Source: Acheta domesticus
Lineage: Eukaryota > Arthropoda > Insecta > Orthoptera > Gryllidae
Reading direction: 5' to 3'
Length of the DNA: 64,000 nt
Assembly (NCBI GenBank): GCA_031308135.1
Contig: JAHLJT010004567.1
Location: 136,414,991 to 136,478,990 of the forward strand
Under the pieces are notes generated by a model. That model saw only the letters and a list, made by a program, of their open reading frames with translations, was not told the origin of the DNA and did no database searches. This document shows, one piece after another, positions 45,481 to 55,674 of this stretch (position 1 is its first letter; every line of letters begins with the position of its first letter). A program made the translations under genes and the position numbers.

Positions 45481-46059
45481 GTTTACACTTGTTGCATGCA
45501 TGCCTGTGTGTGTGTGTGTAAATGTAGCGGCAGCACTTTGTGAATTTGGCCAACCTGTTGTGCCGGTTTTATTGCGCTGTTGGGGAGTGTGAGAGCAGGA
45601 GGCGCGAAAAGATAAAGGCCGATGGAACTCCAAAAGGAGAATGAGGGGGAGTAAACAAGACAGATTTTGCTCAATGGCGTCACATGCTCCAGTGCTATCC
45701 AATAAAAAATGATGTATTTTAGATTGAATTAAGTCGTTTCGACTTTTAAATGAAACTAAAGTTCTACTTTACACGCAGCAGAAATTGCTTACCATTATCG
45801 TACATTATAATCATTGTAATAAAGTATTAGTGTCATGAGCCTCAGTATTTATTTTTCAATACTTTAACGTTGCCCTGTTAAGCATGTAATGGACTTTTAA
45901 TAGGCGAAATTAAGTATTTTTGCAATTCTTCATTTATTAAAAAAACAAAAACATAATTCGTTGTAAACTGGTATTATAAGTTAACCTTCTGTTTCTCCTT
46001 TACAGTTACCGATTTCTTTGCTACTGTAAAAAATATATATATATATTTTTTTTTTATAG

Positions 46060-46160
46060 GTGAACAGGAGCCAATGGGATTTGTAGAAATTGTTGCCACT
46101 GTAGGGTCAGTCCTGCTCCTAATTCTGACATTGCCATTCTCGCTGTTCATCAGTTATAAG
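46060..46160 (+). CDS. Stomatin-like gene, exon 2: membrane hairpin
   Basis: The acceptor is a long T tract with TATAG, and the donor is ATAAG|GTGAGT, a near-consensus match. The exon completes Gly63 and encodes EQEPMGFVEIVATVG, then a hydrophobic run with SVLLLILTLPFSLFISYK, ending at Lys96. In the stomatin family such a segment forms an intramembrane hairpin, so both ends of the protein stay cytoplasmic. The Pro in TLPFSLF (Pro88) sits where the family has its conserved hairpin proline, the residue linked to cholesterol binding in MEC-2 and podocin. The exon ends in phase 0. Confidence 0.9.
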
Positions 46161-46835
46161 GTGAGTGAAGTGCTTATCAAATTAGTTCCATACTACATAA
46201 TTTTGGATCTCTGTAAGCTATTTCATGAAAGGAAATAATTTTTGCATTTCCAAGTGCATGAAATATTTTTTAATCAAGCTTAAATTTTTTATACAAGAAA
46301 TAAGAGATCATAGCTTTGAGATTTTATTGAAGCAACCACCCACAGTAATTACACACTATTCTTAACATTGATACCTTCCAAATTTCAAATGGATAGTAGT
46401 TCCCGGAAACTGTCTGTTCAAAGTGGAAATTGCAACTCCATTCTCACATGAAGTAATGTCATGAGCTTAATCAGCAAACGGTAATATTAAGCAGAATGTA
46501 GCATTTGTTTCATCCTAAATATTTTGCATTGCGAGTTTCTCCTAAAACTTAATTAGAATAAAATTAGAAAAGTGTTAATATAAAACTGAAATGTGCATTA
46601 ACATGTAAGAAAATGTGGAAAAAAAAAAGTGTTAGAAAGTCTATTTCTTTGAGGAGCAATGTTTTCCAGGTTGGGAAGTCTTAATTTCCTAATATGTGAA
46701 ATTTCAGGAAATGTTTTTCATGTTGTGCCAAAAACATCCCAAATAATTATTTGGGTGCAATAGGTGTTAATTTATTAGTAGTTGAATAGAAGGATTATTA
46801 TAGAATATTATGATTTCGTGAGGTGAATTTCACAG
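46161..46835 (+). other. Intron 2 (675 bp)
   Basis: Ordinary AT-rich intron; GTGAGT start and TTTCACAG end. Nothing else seen. Confidence 0.8.
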
Positions 46836-46991
46836 GTGGTACAAGAGTATGAAAGAGCTGTAATATTTCGACTGGGCCGCTTGCGACGTGGTGGTGCAAG
46901 AGGTCCTGGGATCTTCTTCATTCTCCCATGCATTGACACCTATTGTAAAGTGGACCTACGAACAGTTTCCTTTGATGTTCCCCCACAAGAA
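46836..46991 (+). CDS. Stomatin-like gene, exon 3: start of SPFH/band 7 domain
   Basis: Acceptor TTTCACAG|GTG and donor CAAGAA|GTAAGT. Exactly 52 codons, phase 0 to phase 0 (residues 97-148). It reads [20 protein letters not shown], then [20 protein letters not shown] and [12 protein letters not shown]. These are signature blocks of stomatin/MEC-2/podocin proteins: [21 protein letters not shown] and [12 protein letters not shown]. Stomatins oligomerise at the inner face of the plasma membrane and modulate ion channels, for example DEG/ENaC touch channels in worms. That role here is inferred from the family. Confidence 0.97.
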
Positions 46992-47375
46992 GTAAGTGTT
47001 ATTTGCAATTATTTATTGTAAATATTCTGACTGGCCATTTTTTCCTTATTGTTAAGTAAATAATTTATTTAATATTATTGGTTTCCTTGAAAATGAAAAT
47101 AATATTGAAGTTTTCTTGAAGCAGAGAAAATCTCAATAATCTAAACATCTGGAAATGTAACTACTGAGCAGTTTAGCTTCCCTATTTTTGCCTGATAATT
47201 GTGATATTTGTCTTGTGAAGACTGCATTGATGATGTGCATAATTTTTAACACATTTACATTACACTGAAATTTTAATGTTGATTTGTGTTGGTTAATGGT
47301 CTGCAATAATGAGTCTTAATTCTTACAAATCCTTACTTACATTGTTTTTGTGATCTTAACACACCATTTCTTCAG

Positions 47376-47473
47376 GTTTTGTCACGAGACTCGGTGACAG
47401 TATCAGTTGATGCTGCTGTTTTCTATCGTGTGAAAAGTCCATCTCAGGCAACAAACAATGTTCAAGATTACAG
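47376..47473 (+). CDS. Stomatin-like gene, exon 4a (one of two interchangeable exons)
   Basis: The acceptor is TTTCTTCAG, and the donor is ACAG|GTAGAA. Ninety-eight nucleotides, phase 0 to phase 2, encoding VLSRDSVTVSVDAAVFYRV, then KSPSQATNNVQDY plus two bases of a Ser codon. It matches the band 7 beta-strand block usually written VLTKDSVTVSVDAVVYYRV. A second exon of the same length and phases (49353-49450) encodes the same block. Splicing both would give 98+98 nt and shift the frame, so they can only be used one at a time. The Ala-Val-Phe and S-Q-A-T-N positions differ from the usual family sequence. Confidence 0.93.
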
Positions 47474-47764
47474 GTAGAATGTCTCATTGTTAAAAAGATC
47501 TTGTTGTTCGTGCACGCTCATCATCAGCCTGGTGACAGACTTGGCACTTATTTGTGAGCTTTGTAGATATTAGTTCGTTATTTCACTGCAGATGTTTTTG
47601 ATTTCTGATTGATCTCTGCACTTGTTGCGTAGGAATTTTGTATTTGTGTGAATGTTACATGTCTAATTTAGGACACCTTCCAGTAAGCATGTATAGATTC
47701 TGCATCCTGGAGACACAAGACTACTTCTAACTTAAGAAAATATTTTGTGATATAATACCTTTAA

Positions 47765-48768
47765 CCCTTAAGTGGTATCATGGATTTTGGTTACGTAAAC
47801 GGTATTGTCGGGTCAGCGGAGACCCAGAAATTAATTTTGTAATTTGGCATATTAACTCTTACTTGATGAAACTAGAAATGGATGTACATCTTAAAACAAC
47901 TTTCCTCAAGGATTGTAACTGAAAGACATCTTCAATTAAATTCATTTTGTGTGTCTAAAGCACCATATTTCTGAATTTGTATATATTTACATGGGTTAGA
48001 TGAGATCAATTTGAAAAGGGATTCAATTTTCAAAATACTAGAAATGTTTAATTGGTATGGATCAAAATGAAGAGCTAACACTTGTATAAACATAATAGGG
48101 AGAGAAAAACACAAGAATGCTACTTAATTCATAAAATTTGCAAGTATGCAAAAGTGGTATACAGCAAATGTTTAATTTTTTGTCTGTTTATAATTAGCCA
48201 AATTATTATGAAGTTATGGACTGGATGTAATTTATTCAGACTCTATGCACTCATCACAATACACTTTGACTAAACTGTGGGTTTTGCAAACAGTTTTGTT
48301 GCACTGACAGCAGACTGTGTTATATTTATTGTCCTTTGATGACGGACAAAGAGAGCAGCGCTTCCGTTCCTTCGGCTCGTCACCCTCATCATTTTCACAA
48401 TCATTTTCACTGCCTGAATCATGATCTCTGTCTATTGTGGAAGCGTCACTGAGATCACTATCTACCTATGCAAGCCACTGTTCAATTTGTACAGAATGTT
48501 CTTCATATTCCATTGTTGAGAAAACAGACTGATTTTCACACTATAATTAAAAGACTAACGTCAACGGTATCGTCGGGTCTCCACTGACCCGGAACCCACA
48601 CTGCGAGGACAAATCAACTTCCTTTCATGAGTTCTAAAACACCACTGCCCATAAGTATAGAGTGTAAGGATTAGGTGGCAGCACAGGCAAATTGCGGCAA
48701 AATTGCAAGGTTTAAACAAACAAGAAACTCTTCTGGGTCAAATGTGACCCGACGATACCAGTTAAGGG
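47765..48768 (-). mobile_element. Internally deleted piggyBac element between exons 4a and 4b
   Basis: Flanked by TTAA on both sides (47761-47764 and 48769-48772), the target duplication of piggyBac. The termini are CCCTTAAGTGGTATC on the left and GATACCAGTTAAGGG on the right, inverted with one mismatch and starting CCC as in the family. Subterminal blocks GGTATTGTCGGGTC (47801-47814) and GGTATCGTCGGGTC (48567-48580) recur in the same orientation. The interior codes, on the minus strand, for a shortened transposase remnant (48232-48513). Total ~1.0 kb. It is intronic and does not disrupt the exons. Confidence 0.9.
48232..48513 (-). pseudogene. piggyBac transposase remnant: N-terminus fused to C-terminal Cys-rich domain
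   Basis: Starting at ATG (48513-48511) the minus strand reads MEYEEHSVQIEQWLA, one TAG stop, then an acidic stretch (VDSDLSDAS, SGSENDCENDEGDE), then KERKRCSLCPSSKDN, YNTVCCQCNKTVCKTHSLV and YCDECIESE followed by TAA. The Cys/His pattern (CxxC, CCxC, C..H, CDEC) is the C-terminal zinc-binding domain of piggyBac transposases. The acidic leader is typical of their N-terminus. The whole catalytic DDD core is missing. Apart from the single stop the frame stays open over 94 codons, so this is an internal-deletion derivative. Confidence 0.85.
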
Positions 48769-49352
48769 TTAAATGAGAGAAATGACATCAACACCTTTTT
48801 TGCTTTTTTTCCCCCTCCATGTGACTAGTGAATCATGTCTTTCACCTCTGGGATTCAGAATCCTTCTGTCTCTAGATGTATTTGCTATTCTCTCACTGTG
48901 TTGTAAGTACTATTTTGTTATGTTGTGGCATGTTTCCGTTTTTTCATTCCATGATATTACTGCACATACATGATGTAACATTGCACATCCCTCTTAAACA
49001 TGTTCAGAATTATAATTCTTTATTAATCATAAAAACTCACAAATAACTTTTAAATTTAAAGAGATGCCTGAATGATAGTGTCAAGTAGTTCATAAAATTA
49101 TGTAGTGTTTTGACACCTGGTAAAGTATTCAAATAAAAGTTGACTCGTACAAGTGAGGAAACATGTTTTAATTAAATTGTTGTAAAACGTGTCTTACCAA
49201 AAATTGCCGTGTAAGTCATGTAAAATTTCTTTGTGCATTATTTCATAATCTGCTGGAATAATGAAGACACTACTAATAAGAATTATTGTGGATGATGCAC
49301 ATCCTTCACTCCTGTGTAAGGTATCGAGTGTTGAGCAAAAGTTGGGTGTTAG

Positions 49353-49450
49353 GTGCTGACTCGGGATTCGGTGACTGTGACTGTGGATGCTGTGGTCTAC
49401 TACAGAGTGCAGAGCCCCCTGAAAGCAATCATCTGTGTGAACAATTACAG
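49353..49450 (+). CDS. Stomatin-like gene, exon 4b (alternative to exon 4a)
   Basis: Ninety-eight nucleotides, phase 0 to phase 2, the same as exon 4a. The acceptor is GGTGTTAG with a weak pyrimidine tract, and the donor is ACAG|GTTTGT. It encodes VLTRDSVTVTVDAVVYYRV, then QSPLKAIICVNNY plus two bases of Ser. The first half fits the family consensus even better than 4a. The second half (AIICVNNY instead of the usual A..NV.DY/NA type) is unusual. Length, phase and position argue for a tandem exon duplication used in a mutually exclusive way. The weak acceptor leaves open that 4b is rarely used or dying. Confidence 0.85.
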
Positions 49451-50294
49451 GTTTGTGTACTATAGGATTCATCAAAGAAGACCAGAGTCCTCTGAATGTG
49501 TTTGAGAGTTAATGTTTGGTGAATACATTGACATTCCAAGTAAAAATATTTTAAGTGAATCTTTTCTTCAGTAGGGTCTTCATGCTTCATGGCATTGCAC
49601 TGCAGCACATTGTATTTTGTCACTATGTGGGTGTGTTTTATTTTCCATTATTTAAAACCTAAAACCTATTATGTAAAACCTAAAAATTCATTCTTAATTT
49701 TATGGAGACTTCAAGTAGTTTATGTAAAACACAGAGGCAGAAGACCATTACCTAGTTGGGAATGCACTAGAATTTTGTAATTTACATTCCAAAGTTTTTG
49801 CAGTTCTAAAATCACATTGTGTCACAGTACCAGGAAGGGCAGTGGTCCAACTGAATTAAAGATCGATCATATTTTTATTTGTATGTATTTCAAATGTAAT
49901 TTTCTAATGGTATGATTAAATTAGTTCATGGACATGCAAACATATTGTATTTGTTTGTGGCAGTATTTGATTTATGCATTAGTTTTGGTAGAAATTTTAA
50001 ACTTGCAAATCATTATGTAATTTCTACAGCATGTAGTGTAGTTTATTTAGGAAAAGATACGAAGCTACTACTCTTTTGTTGGCTAATGAAAGGTTTGCTC
50101 TTGCATTCAGAGGAAGCATGTTGAAGAGAATTGCTTGTGCTTGTGCTTGTGCATGCCTTATGTAGTTGTGTCTAAGTGTTAGTGTGTTAAAAAATTTGAT
50201 TGTTATATCAAAAACTATTTATTATTATATGTAATATTTTGTTCAATTATTCAATACAAGATTCCTTTGGAAAAAATCTCATTAATAATTTCAG
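49451..50294 (+). other. Intron between exon 4b and exon 5
   Basis: About 840 bp, AT-rich, without recognised elements. Ends TAATTTCAG. Confidence 0.8.
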
Positions 50295-50456
50295 TCACTC
50301 AACCCGTCTTTTGGCTGCAACAACCCTGCGAAATGTTCTGGGCACACGTAACCTATCAGAAATTCTTTCGGAGAGAGAAGCCATTGCTCACACTATGCAG
50401 TCGTCATTGGATGAGGCAACAGATCCTTGGGGTGTTAAAGTTGAGAGAGTGGAAAT
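50295..50456 (+). CDS. Stomatin-like gene, exon 5: SPFH core
   Basis: Acceptor TAATTTCAG|T and donor GAAAT|GTGAGT. It completes the Ser codon from exon 4a or 4b and encodes HSTRLLAATTLRNVLGTRNL, then SEILSEREAIAHTMQSSLDE and ATDPWGVKVERVE, leaving AT for the next exon (residues 181-235). STRLLA.TTLRN.LGT..L.EILSER, DEATD.WG and VKVERVEI are hallmark stomatin blocks. Both alternative exons join it in frame. Confidence 0.97.
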
Positions 50457-50590
50457 GTGAGTATGTCTTATATTGTAATGTAATACTACCTGTTTTCAGT
50501 GTTCTTCAGATATCCTTTAACCCTTCACTACATGTTGTCTTGTACATGTCCCAAACGCATACAAGCTTGCTGAGACCCTGCATTTAAATA

Positions 50591-50783
50591 CAGTGAAACT
50601 TCTATATAATGTTCCTCCATATAATGTTTTCCTCTATGTAAAGTACATTTTTTCCGGTCCTGACCAAAAGCCCATATATACACACAGCCCATTATACACA
50701 GTCTTCCTCTTTATAGTGTTTTCCTCTATACAGTGTTCAGAGTACATGGTCCCTTAAAAAAATGTTATATAGAGGTCTCACTG
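50591..50783. mobile_element. pogo/Tigger-like MITE
   Basis: 193 bp, flanked by TA (50589-50590 and 50784-50785). The left end is CAGTGAAACTTCTATATAA. The right end, read inversely, is CAGTGAGACCTCTATATAA: 19-bp inverted repeats with two mismatches. The TA duplication and CAGTG..AC.TCTATATAA ends fit Tc1/mariner-superfamily pogo-type elements. The interior repeats TATA.TGTTTTCCTC motifs. No coding capacity. Confidence 0.85.
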
Positions 50784-50785
50784 TA

Positions 50786-52889
50786 CATGACTTGTATTTC
50801 TTCTTCTTTCTTTTTTTTCTTTCTTTTAAATTTTACATTTTATATTTAATCCCTAAACTTTTAATTGTCATTATGAATCCAACTTTTAAGTATACCACTT
50901 AAGCTTATTTATTATTTTATCTATTTATTACAGACTTAACCAAAAATGTATTACATTATAAAAATAATAGGTGGAGGAGTCGCAAAACCATATGGGTTCT
51001 GATTTTAACTCATAACCTCATTGATATATCTGACATTTTAATATTTTTTTCAATAAATATCCTGGGCTTCCTTAAACAAATATTGAAATTGCTTTGGAAA
51101 TCTTCTAAATGACAAAACAAAAATTCTTCCAATCCAGTGAACACGAAATAAAATCATTATTGTAAAATTTGATTGGTATTTGGTTACTATCATCCATTAT
51201 AATTGTTGCTTGTTCTGCAAAAGAGTGCGCCCCTTCCATGCAAAAAATTGAAGATGGATTCACTGTTGACTGTCCAGTTGCTGGCATTTCAATATTCCAC
51301 CCACCAAAAGGATGTTATCTTGCAGGACATGACAAGTGCTGTGTGCAAACAGTCAATAGGCAAACTTTTGCTGCCCAAAAGGGGTAAGACATTGGCCACG
51401 CACTGTGTTTTGAAACAGGCTGATTATCTGATTAGAAGTTACATACCCAATGCCCAAACGCTACTGCTGAAGTTATGCTCTCCTTATCTAGCAGTAAAGT
51501 ATCAGCTAATCAGTGCTGGGAACCCGCTCTGGAGCATTGAAGCCCTTCATGATGGTACAGCCAGTCTTGAACAAACTTGATATTGTTGAACATTCAAATG
51601 CCATCAAGGCAAGAAAGAATCCAGGAATGCTAGACAATGCTACTCACCTGTATTGATGTGTACTTAAATTTAGATTTAAATTATTTAAATCCATAAAAGA
51701 GGTAATAATTTCTCTTTTAAAATCATGTGTGACGTTTGGAAGCTGTCATTTTACCATTACAGTATTGACATTCATGAATTTATATGATGAAGATGTATTA
51801 CTACTACTAAACATTACTAAATATGTAGCTCAAGCTGTCCCTTTAAAGTGCAAATTTCTGAATGATTGCCGTAAATTCCTCTTTCTCTCTGATGAATTCC
51901 AAGTTCTTTCTCAATTAATACAAGGGACAACCTCAACGTTCACTCTTCTCCTTGTGTTTATCTTTGACAATTCAATATTATTAAAGCCAAAAACTCCATT
52001 CTATGGTTGCTATTGGAGCTGGTATTCTGCATATTAATTTAGCTAATGGAAAATTTCCTTCAATATTCCTTCCTACGTCATCAAAATTTTCATCTTTCAA
52101 AAATTGTTCCATATTTCATGGGGTCATATTTCATTGTCTTGAAAGATTGCATTTTTTTAAATCAATTGGTTTATTTTTAAAGTCCTAGTGATTTAAAAAT
52201 ATTTGTATGCAGGTTCCAAACAAATTCTTAGAAAGATTCTTCATTTCATGATGGAAAGCAAAAAGCAATCAAAAGCTTCAAATGTAAATGAATCAAATAG
52301 TATTTCAGTTAAATTATTATATCTTAAAGTTCCTTCACTGTGCATGACAGCCAAAATAAGTTCAAATTGCCAACAAATCCAGTAAATGCACTCATGAAAT
52401 AAGATGCCCACAAAAACAGTGCAACATAAGTTCACTCACAAGTTGCACTCACAAGTTCATGCTATGTTTTAATAGCACTTTTCACCATGTATGGCAAGAA
52501 CAGCTGGGACTCTACAAAAACAGCAATTACTAGAGTACATATCTCTGTGCAAAGGGATACAGCATGAACCAGCTTGATAAGTCACTATGAGTGGCGGTGA
52601 GCTCTCTCACTCACTTCTTCTTTCCTTCCTTCTTCTTTTCTTCTGTTTTGTATTTTAAATCTCACCTATCAATGATTAGTCACCTTGCCACTCGTAACAA
52701 AGTAATGTGCACCTCACTCCAGTGGCAATGAAAAATCTTTGTTATCAAACTCTAGAGTATCTACTCTCTGAATGTGTATGCAAGTGATAAAATGTTGAGA
52801 AAAAGAAAAATTGAGTACAATAGGATTGTTTGTAAATTGAGTGGTCGAATTGACCTTTTGCTGATTGATTTCATGTTTTGAGAATGCTT
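50786..52889 (+). other. Intron 5, left part: no gene recognised
   Basis: Several plus-strand open frames occur (51169-51387, 51203-51580, 51729-52037, 52003-52188) with Cys-containing peptides, but they overlap in different frames and have no recognised domain. They may be decayed transposon coding sequence. None has splice sites in phase with exon 5 or 6 that would make a credible extra exon. Confidence 0.45.
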
Positions 52890-53275
52890 CATTTGTGAAG
52901 ATGTATATTGGGAAGCACTGAAGAAATTGTGGAGTGCAGTTTGGAATTGACAGCAAGGACTGTGCAACTTGCACTTCTCACAACAATGCCATACCTCATG
53001 TTGAGTATAATCATGGCTTCTTGAAAAATTTGGCTGGGATGTTTTTGACAGTCCTTCCTTCAACTCAGATTTGACTGCATCCTATTGTTACGTACTTACA
53101 CAATAGAAAGATGTGATGAGGCAAAAGATTTCACTGATGAAGACTTTAAAAAAAAACTTGCTAGTTTCTTATGCAAACTAGCAGCAGGGATGTATGAGAC
53201 AGGGAAACCAAACTTGTTCTATGATATGAAGTGTGTGAATGTACATGGTGAATTGAAAAGAAATGCCTAAGAGTA
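52890..53275 (+). pseudogene. Mariner-type transposase relic
   Basis: Across frame changes the plus strand follows the C-terminal half of mariner transposases. YWEALKKLWSAVW (about 52908) is followed by SHNNAIPH (about 52976), which parallels the catalytic HDNARPH motif. LKNLAG and DVFDSPSFNSDLT-like sequence follows, parallel to the GWEVFDHPPYSPDLAP block. It ends with FLCKLAAGMYETGKP and KCVNVHGE, parallel to the W..Q....FY..GI..L..R..KC..V.GDY end. The first Asp of the HDN motif is lost (HNN), and frameshifts make it inactive. No terminal repeats were identified. Confidence 0.65.
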
Positions 53276-54966
53276 TGTTTACACAATGAAAACATCTAAA
53301 AATTATCATTATTTGCCGTGTAATTCGAAAATGGATATGGCTTTCAGGACAGCTTTGATGTATGTGAGTAAATGGTTCCATCTAAAATAGATTAATAGAT
53401 AGCAACCATTTTCCGTCAAAATGAGAATTTTTGAAATGTCGCCTTTCTTGTGCTCCCATGATATGTTGTGATAAAAATTTTCGAATAGTTAAGTTGTAAT
53501 AATTTTATATATTCTTTCAAGGTGTAAAAAATGTTCATTTCAGAGTAAGATTTCCAGTGATTGTGTAGGTATTATCTCAAAACGAAACTTTCCAAATAGA
53601 AAAGAGATTTTATGATATTATAAAATCAAAAAGTTGAAGTCCCCAAATTTATTAAGCAAACCTCAAAATGTCCACCCTAAACATATATTTCTAAATACTT
53701 TGGTGACTGTTCTAATATTTATGCTATTCGCTTTGAAGGTAGTGTAAATCATGCAGCAATGATCTCATTTGACAGGTGAACATATCTGAAGGGAGTCTCT
53801 CTTTTAGTCAGATTTATGTTGCATCATTAAGGTAGACGATCCAGTAGGCTACTACAATTTTCTTCAGTAGGTCCCATGGAAGCCTGTCCATATATAACAT
53901 AAGACTTTAAATTCTCTACCTACTGTAATAGTTAATAATTCAGTTGTTCATGAATAACGGGGTTGATTGGAGGTCTACATCTGAATATGAACTGGTAATT
54001 GATTGGTATAATCAAGATCTCATTGATCACAAAAATATTAAGTTATCATGATAATTTATAGCTTTCAAGAGCAACAAAACCTAACACTAAATTACAAATT
54101 CACTTTTCTTCTTTCGAATCTATCGTTCGTCCTGATGATCAGAAGTGTAGCTAGGCTGGTGCATCTGGTGCACAGCACTGGTCCTCTGATGTAAGGGGCC
54201 CTTAATTAATAAGGACTCCCTTGGAAGGATCATGGCAAATTATTAAACAAAATAGCATCCCATTCTTATTTTCTCCATTGCGCCAGCCATATGATATCGA
54301 TTGGATTTAAAACTCTTAAAGTTTATTTCAGATAGAGGCTACATTTCAAATGTCTGGAAAGGGTCATTTGAGAATTTGTTTGTAACTACAGTGGATTCAA
54401 CAAATTATAACTTCTTGTTATAATAATCATAGATTATTGAAAACTTAGATATTTACAAAAATATTGGTGTAGGAAATCATTATCTTTAAGACAAGAATGT
54501 GCAATTCTCTGTTATGATTATGTAGGATAGACTGTAGAGAATAAAGTTGGTCAACGGTCAATGAAACCAACAATGTTTTTAAGGGGGGTCGATAAATGAA
54601 ATGGTTGGGAATGTCCGTTCTACACCTTATTCTGTCATCGAGTTGGAAAAGTGCTTAAGAAGGCCGCCTATCTTCTTGTGAGTTACATCATTATTCCTTT
54701 CATTTTACATCTTTACTTTGCCATACTTTTTGGATGTGTTTGTACTTCCTCTCTCAAGCCAAGAAATAATATTAAATATGTTTGTAGTCTCAGATTATCT
54801 GTCTTGGGCTAGATTGCACCATACATGGCTTTGAGTTGATGGGATGAAATAAGCGTTGCCTCAATGGCCAGTTCTGTCATCTTTCAGGCTAATTTTATCA
54901 TCCTTCTGTTGCTACATGTGTAATTGGAATTAAAAGAAATACATGAAACATTGAAATTCTTTTCAG
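53276..54966 (+). other. Intron 5, right part: no gene seen
   Basis: AT-rich intron ending CTTTTCAG before exon 6. A patch at 54140-54210 (GGTGCATCTGGTGCACAGCA, CTGATGTAAGGGGCCC) looks like a transposon terminus but has no visible partner. Confidence 0.55.
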
Positions 54967-55132
54967 AAAAGATGTGCGTTTGCCAGTTCAGTTACAACGT
55001 GCAATGGCAGCTGAAGCGGAAGCTGCTAGAGAAGCTCGTGCCAAAGTAATTGCAGCTGAAGGAGAAATGAAAGCTTCGAGAGCTTTGAAGGAAGCTTCAG
55101 ATGTTTTGACTGACAGCCCTGCTGCTTTACAG
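54967..55132 (+). CDS. Stomatin-like gene, exon 6: C-terminal helix of SPFH domain
   Basis: Acceptor CTTTTCAG|A and donor TTACAG|GTACTT. The first base completes ATA (Ile235). The exon then reads KDVRLPVQLQRAMA, AEAEAAREARAKVIAAEGE, and MKASRALKEASDVLTDSPAALQ to residue 290. This Ala/Glu-rich stretch is the conserved coiled-coil helix that mediates oligomerisation in stomatin-family proteins. The family usually has EGEQKAS where this has EGEMKAS. Phase 0 at the end. Confidence 0.97.
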
Positions 55133-55258
55133 GTACTTTGAATATTTTTTAACGTGTTGAATATAAAATCCGTTTTTGAAAAAATTAAGCAATTCGTAGG
55201 CTTCCGCGGCCGGAGTCATTATATTCTTGGCTGTCCGGGATGAGCCGCGTCTCAGTAG

Positions 55259-55308
55259 GTTTTACTGACGTTTCGGCCATCTTGCTGTGGCCTTCTTCAG
55301 AGCTAAAC
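55259..55308 (-). ncRNA. Hammerhead-ribozyme-like motif of the Penelope element
   Basis: Minus strand, 5' to 3': GTTTAGCT (stem I), the core box CTGAAGA (55294-55300), one extra A, stem II with GGCC (55289-55292) and GGCC (55275-55278) around a 10-nt loop, then GAAACGTC (55267-55274) and AGTAAAAC (stem I, pairing with GTTTAGCT in 7 of 8 positions). Core boxes CUGANGA, GAAA and GUC are all present. Stem III is reduced to about two base pairs, as reported for Penelope hammerheads, which work best as dimers. The extra A before stem II departs from the textbook core. Activity is not proven. Confidence 0.6.
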
Positions 55309-55674
55309 TGCTGCCGAGAGGCTAGCGTGTCGCATAGATATGGGACGGGGTGCAGGAGCTGATAGGTCGCAGCGGCGACCAATGGGAGGAGGGCAGGTGG
55401 CCCGCGATTGGCGGAGAGGGAAAGGAGCGATACTGGGAGACTTGATAATGTGGGGGGAGGGAGGGTGGTTGGAAAGGGAAGAGGATAGAAAAATGAACAG
55501 GATAGACACCTGGAAATTGCAACTGCGTGGTCGGAGACGGGAGAAAAGGCCGAAAGAAACCGGGCGAATAAGCAGCCACGTCATTGGTCGACCGCGGGGG
55601 TGTGTCTCCGTGGGGCGCGACCGTATTGGCGGGGAGCGCCGACCCGCCTCCAGGTGTTGCTAAGGCGGAGCCCA

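Larger units (their letters stand above)
691..46059 (+). other. Intron 1 of the stomatin-like gene (~45.4 kb)
   Basis: The intron starts GTACTC and ends in a strong acceptor: a long T-rich tract, then TATAG before 46060. It contains no convincing host coding exon on either strand except the candidate alternative first exon at 45263-45368. Most of what can be recognised is transposon-derived and is listed separately. If transcription starts only at the 5' island the intron must be removed whole. The later GC islands (36.6 and 45.1 kb) suggest shorter transcripts may also exist. Confidence 0.7.

Noticed and set aside
45154..45702. 182-codon antisense frame over the second GC island
   Set aside because: Same compositional effect; no domain, no splice partners on the minus strand.
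51169..51580. Cys-rich open frames considered as an extra stomatin exon
   Set aside because: No acceptor/donor pair in phase with exons 5 and 6, and the protein is complete without it.
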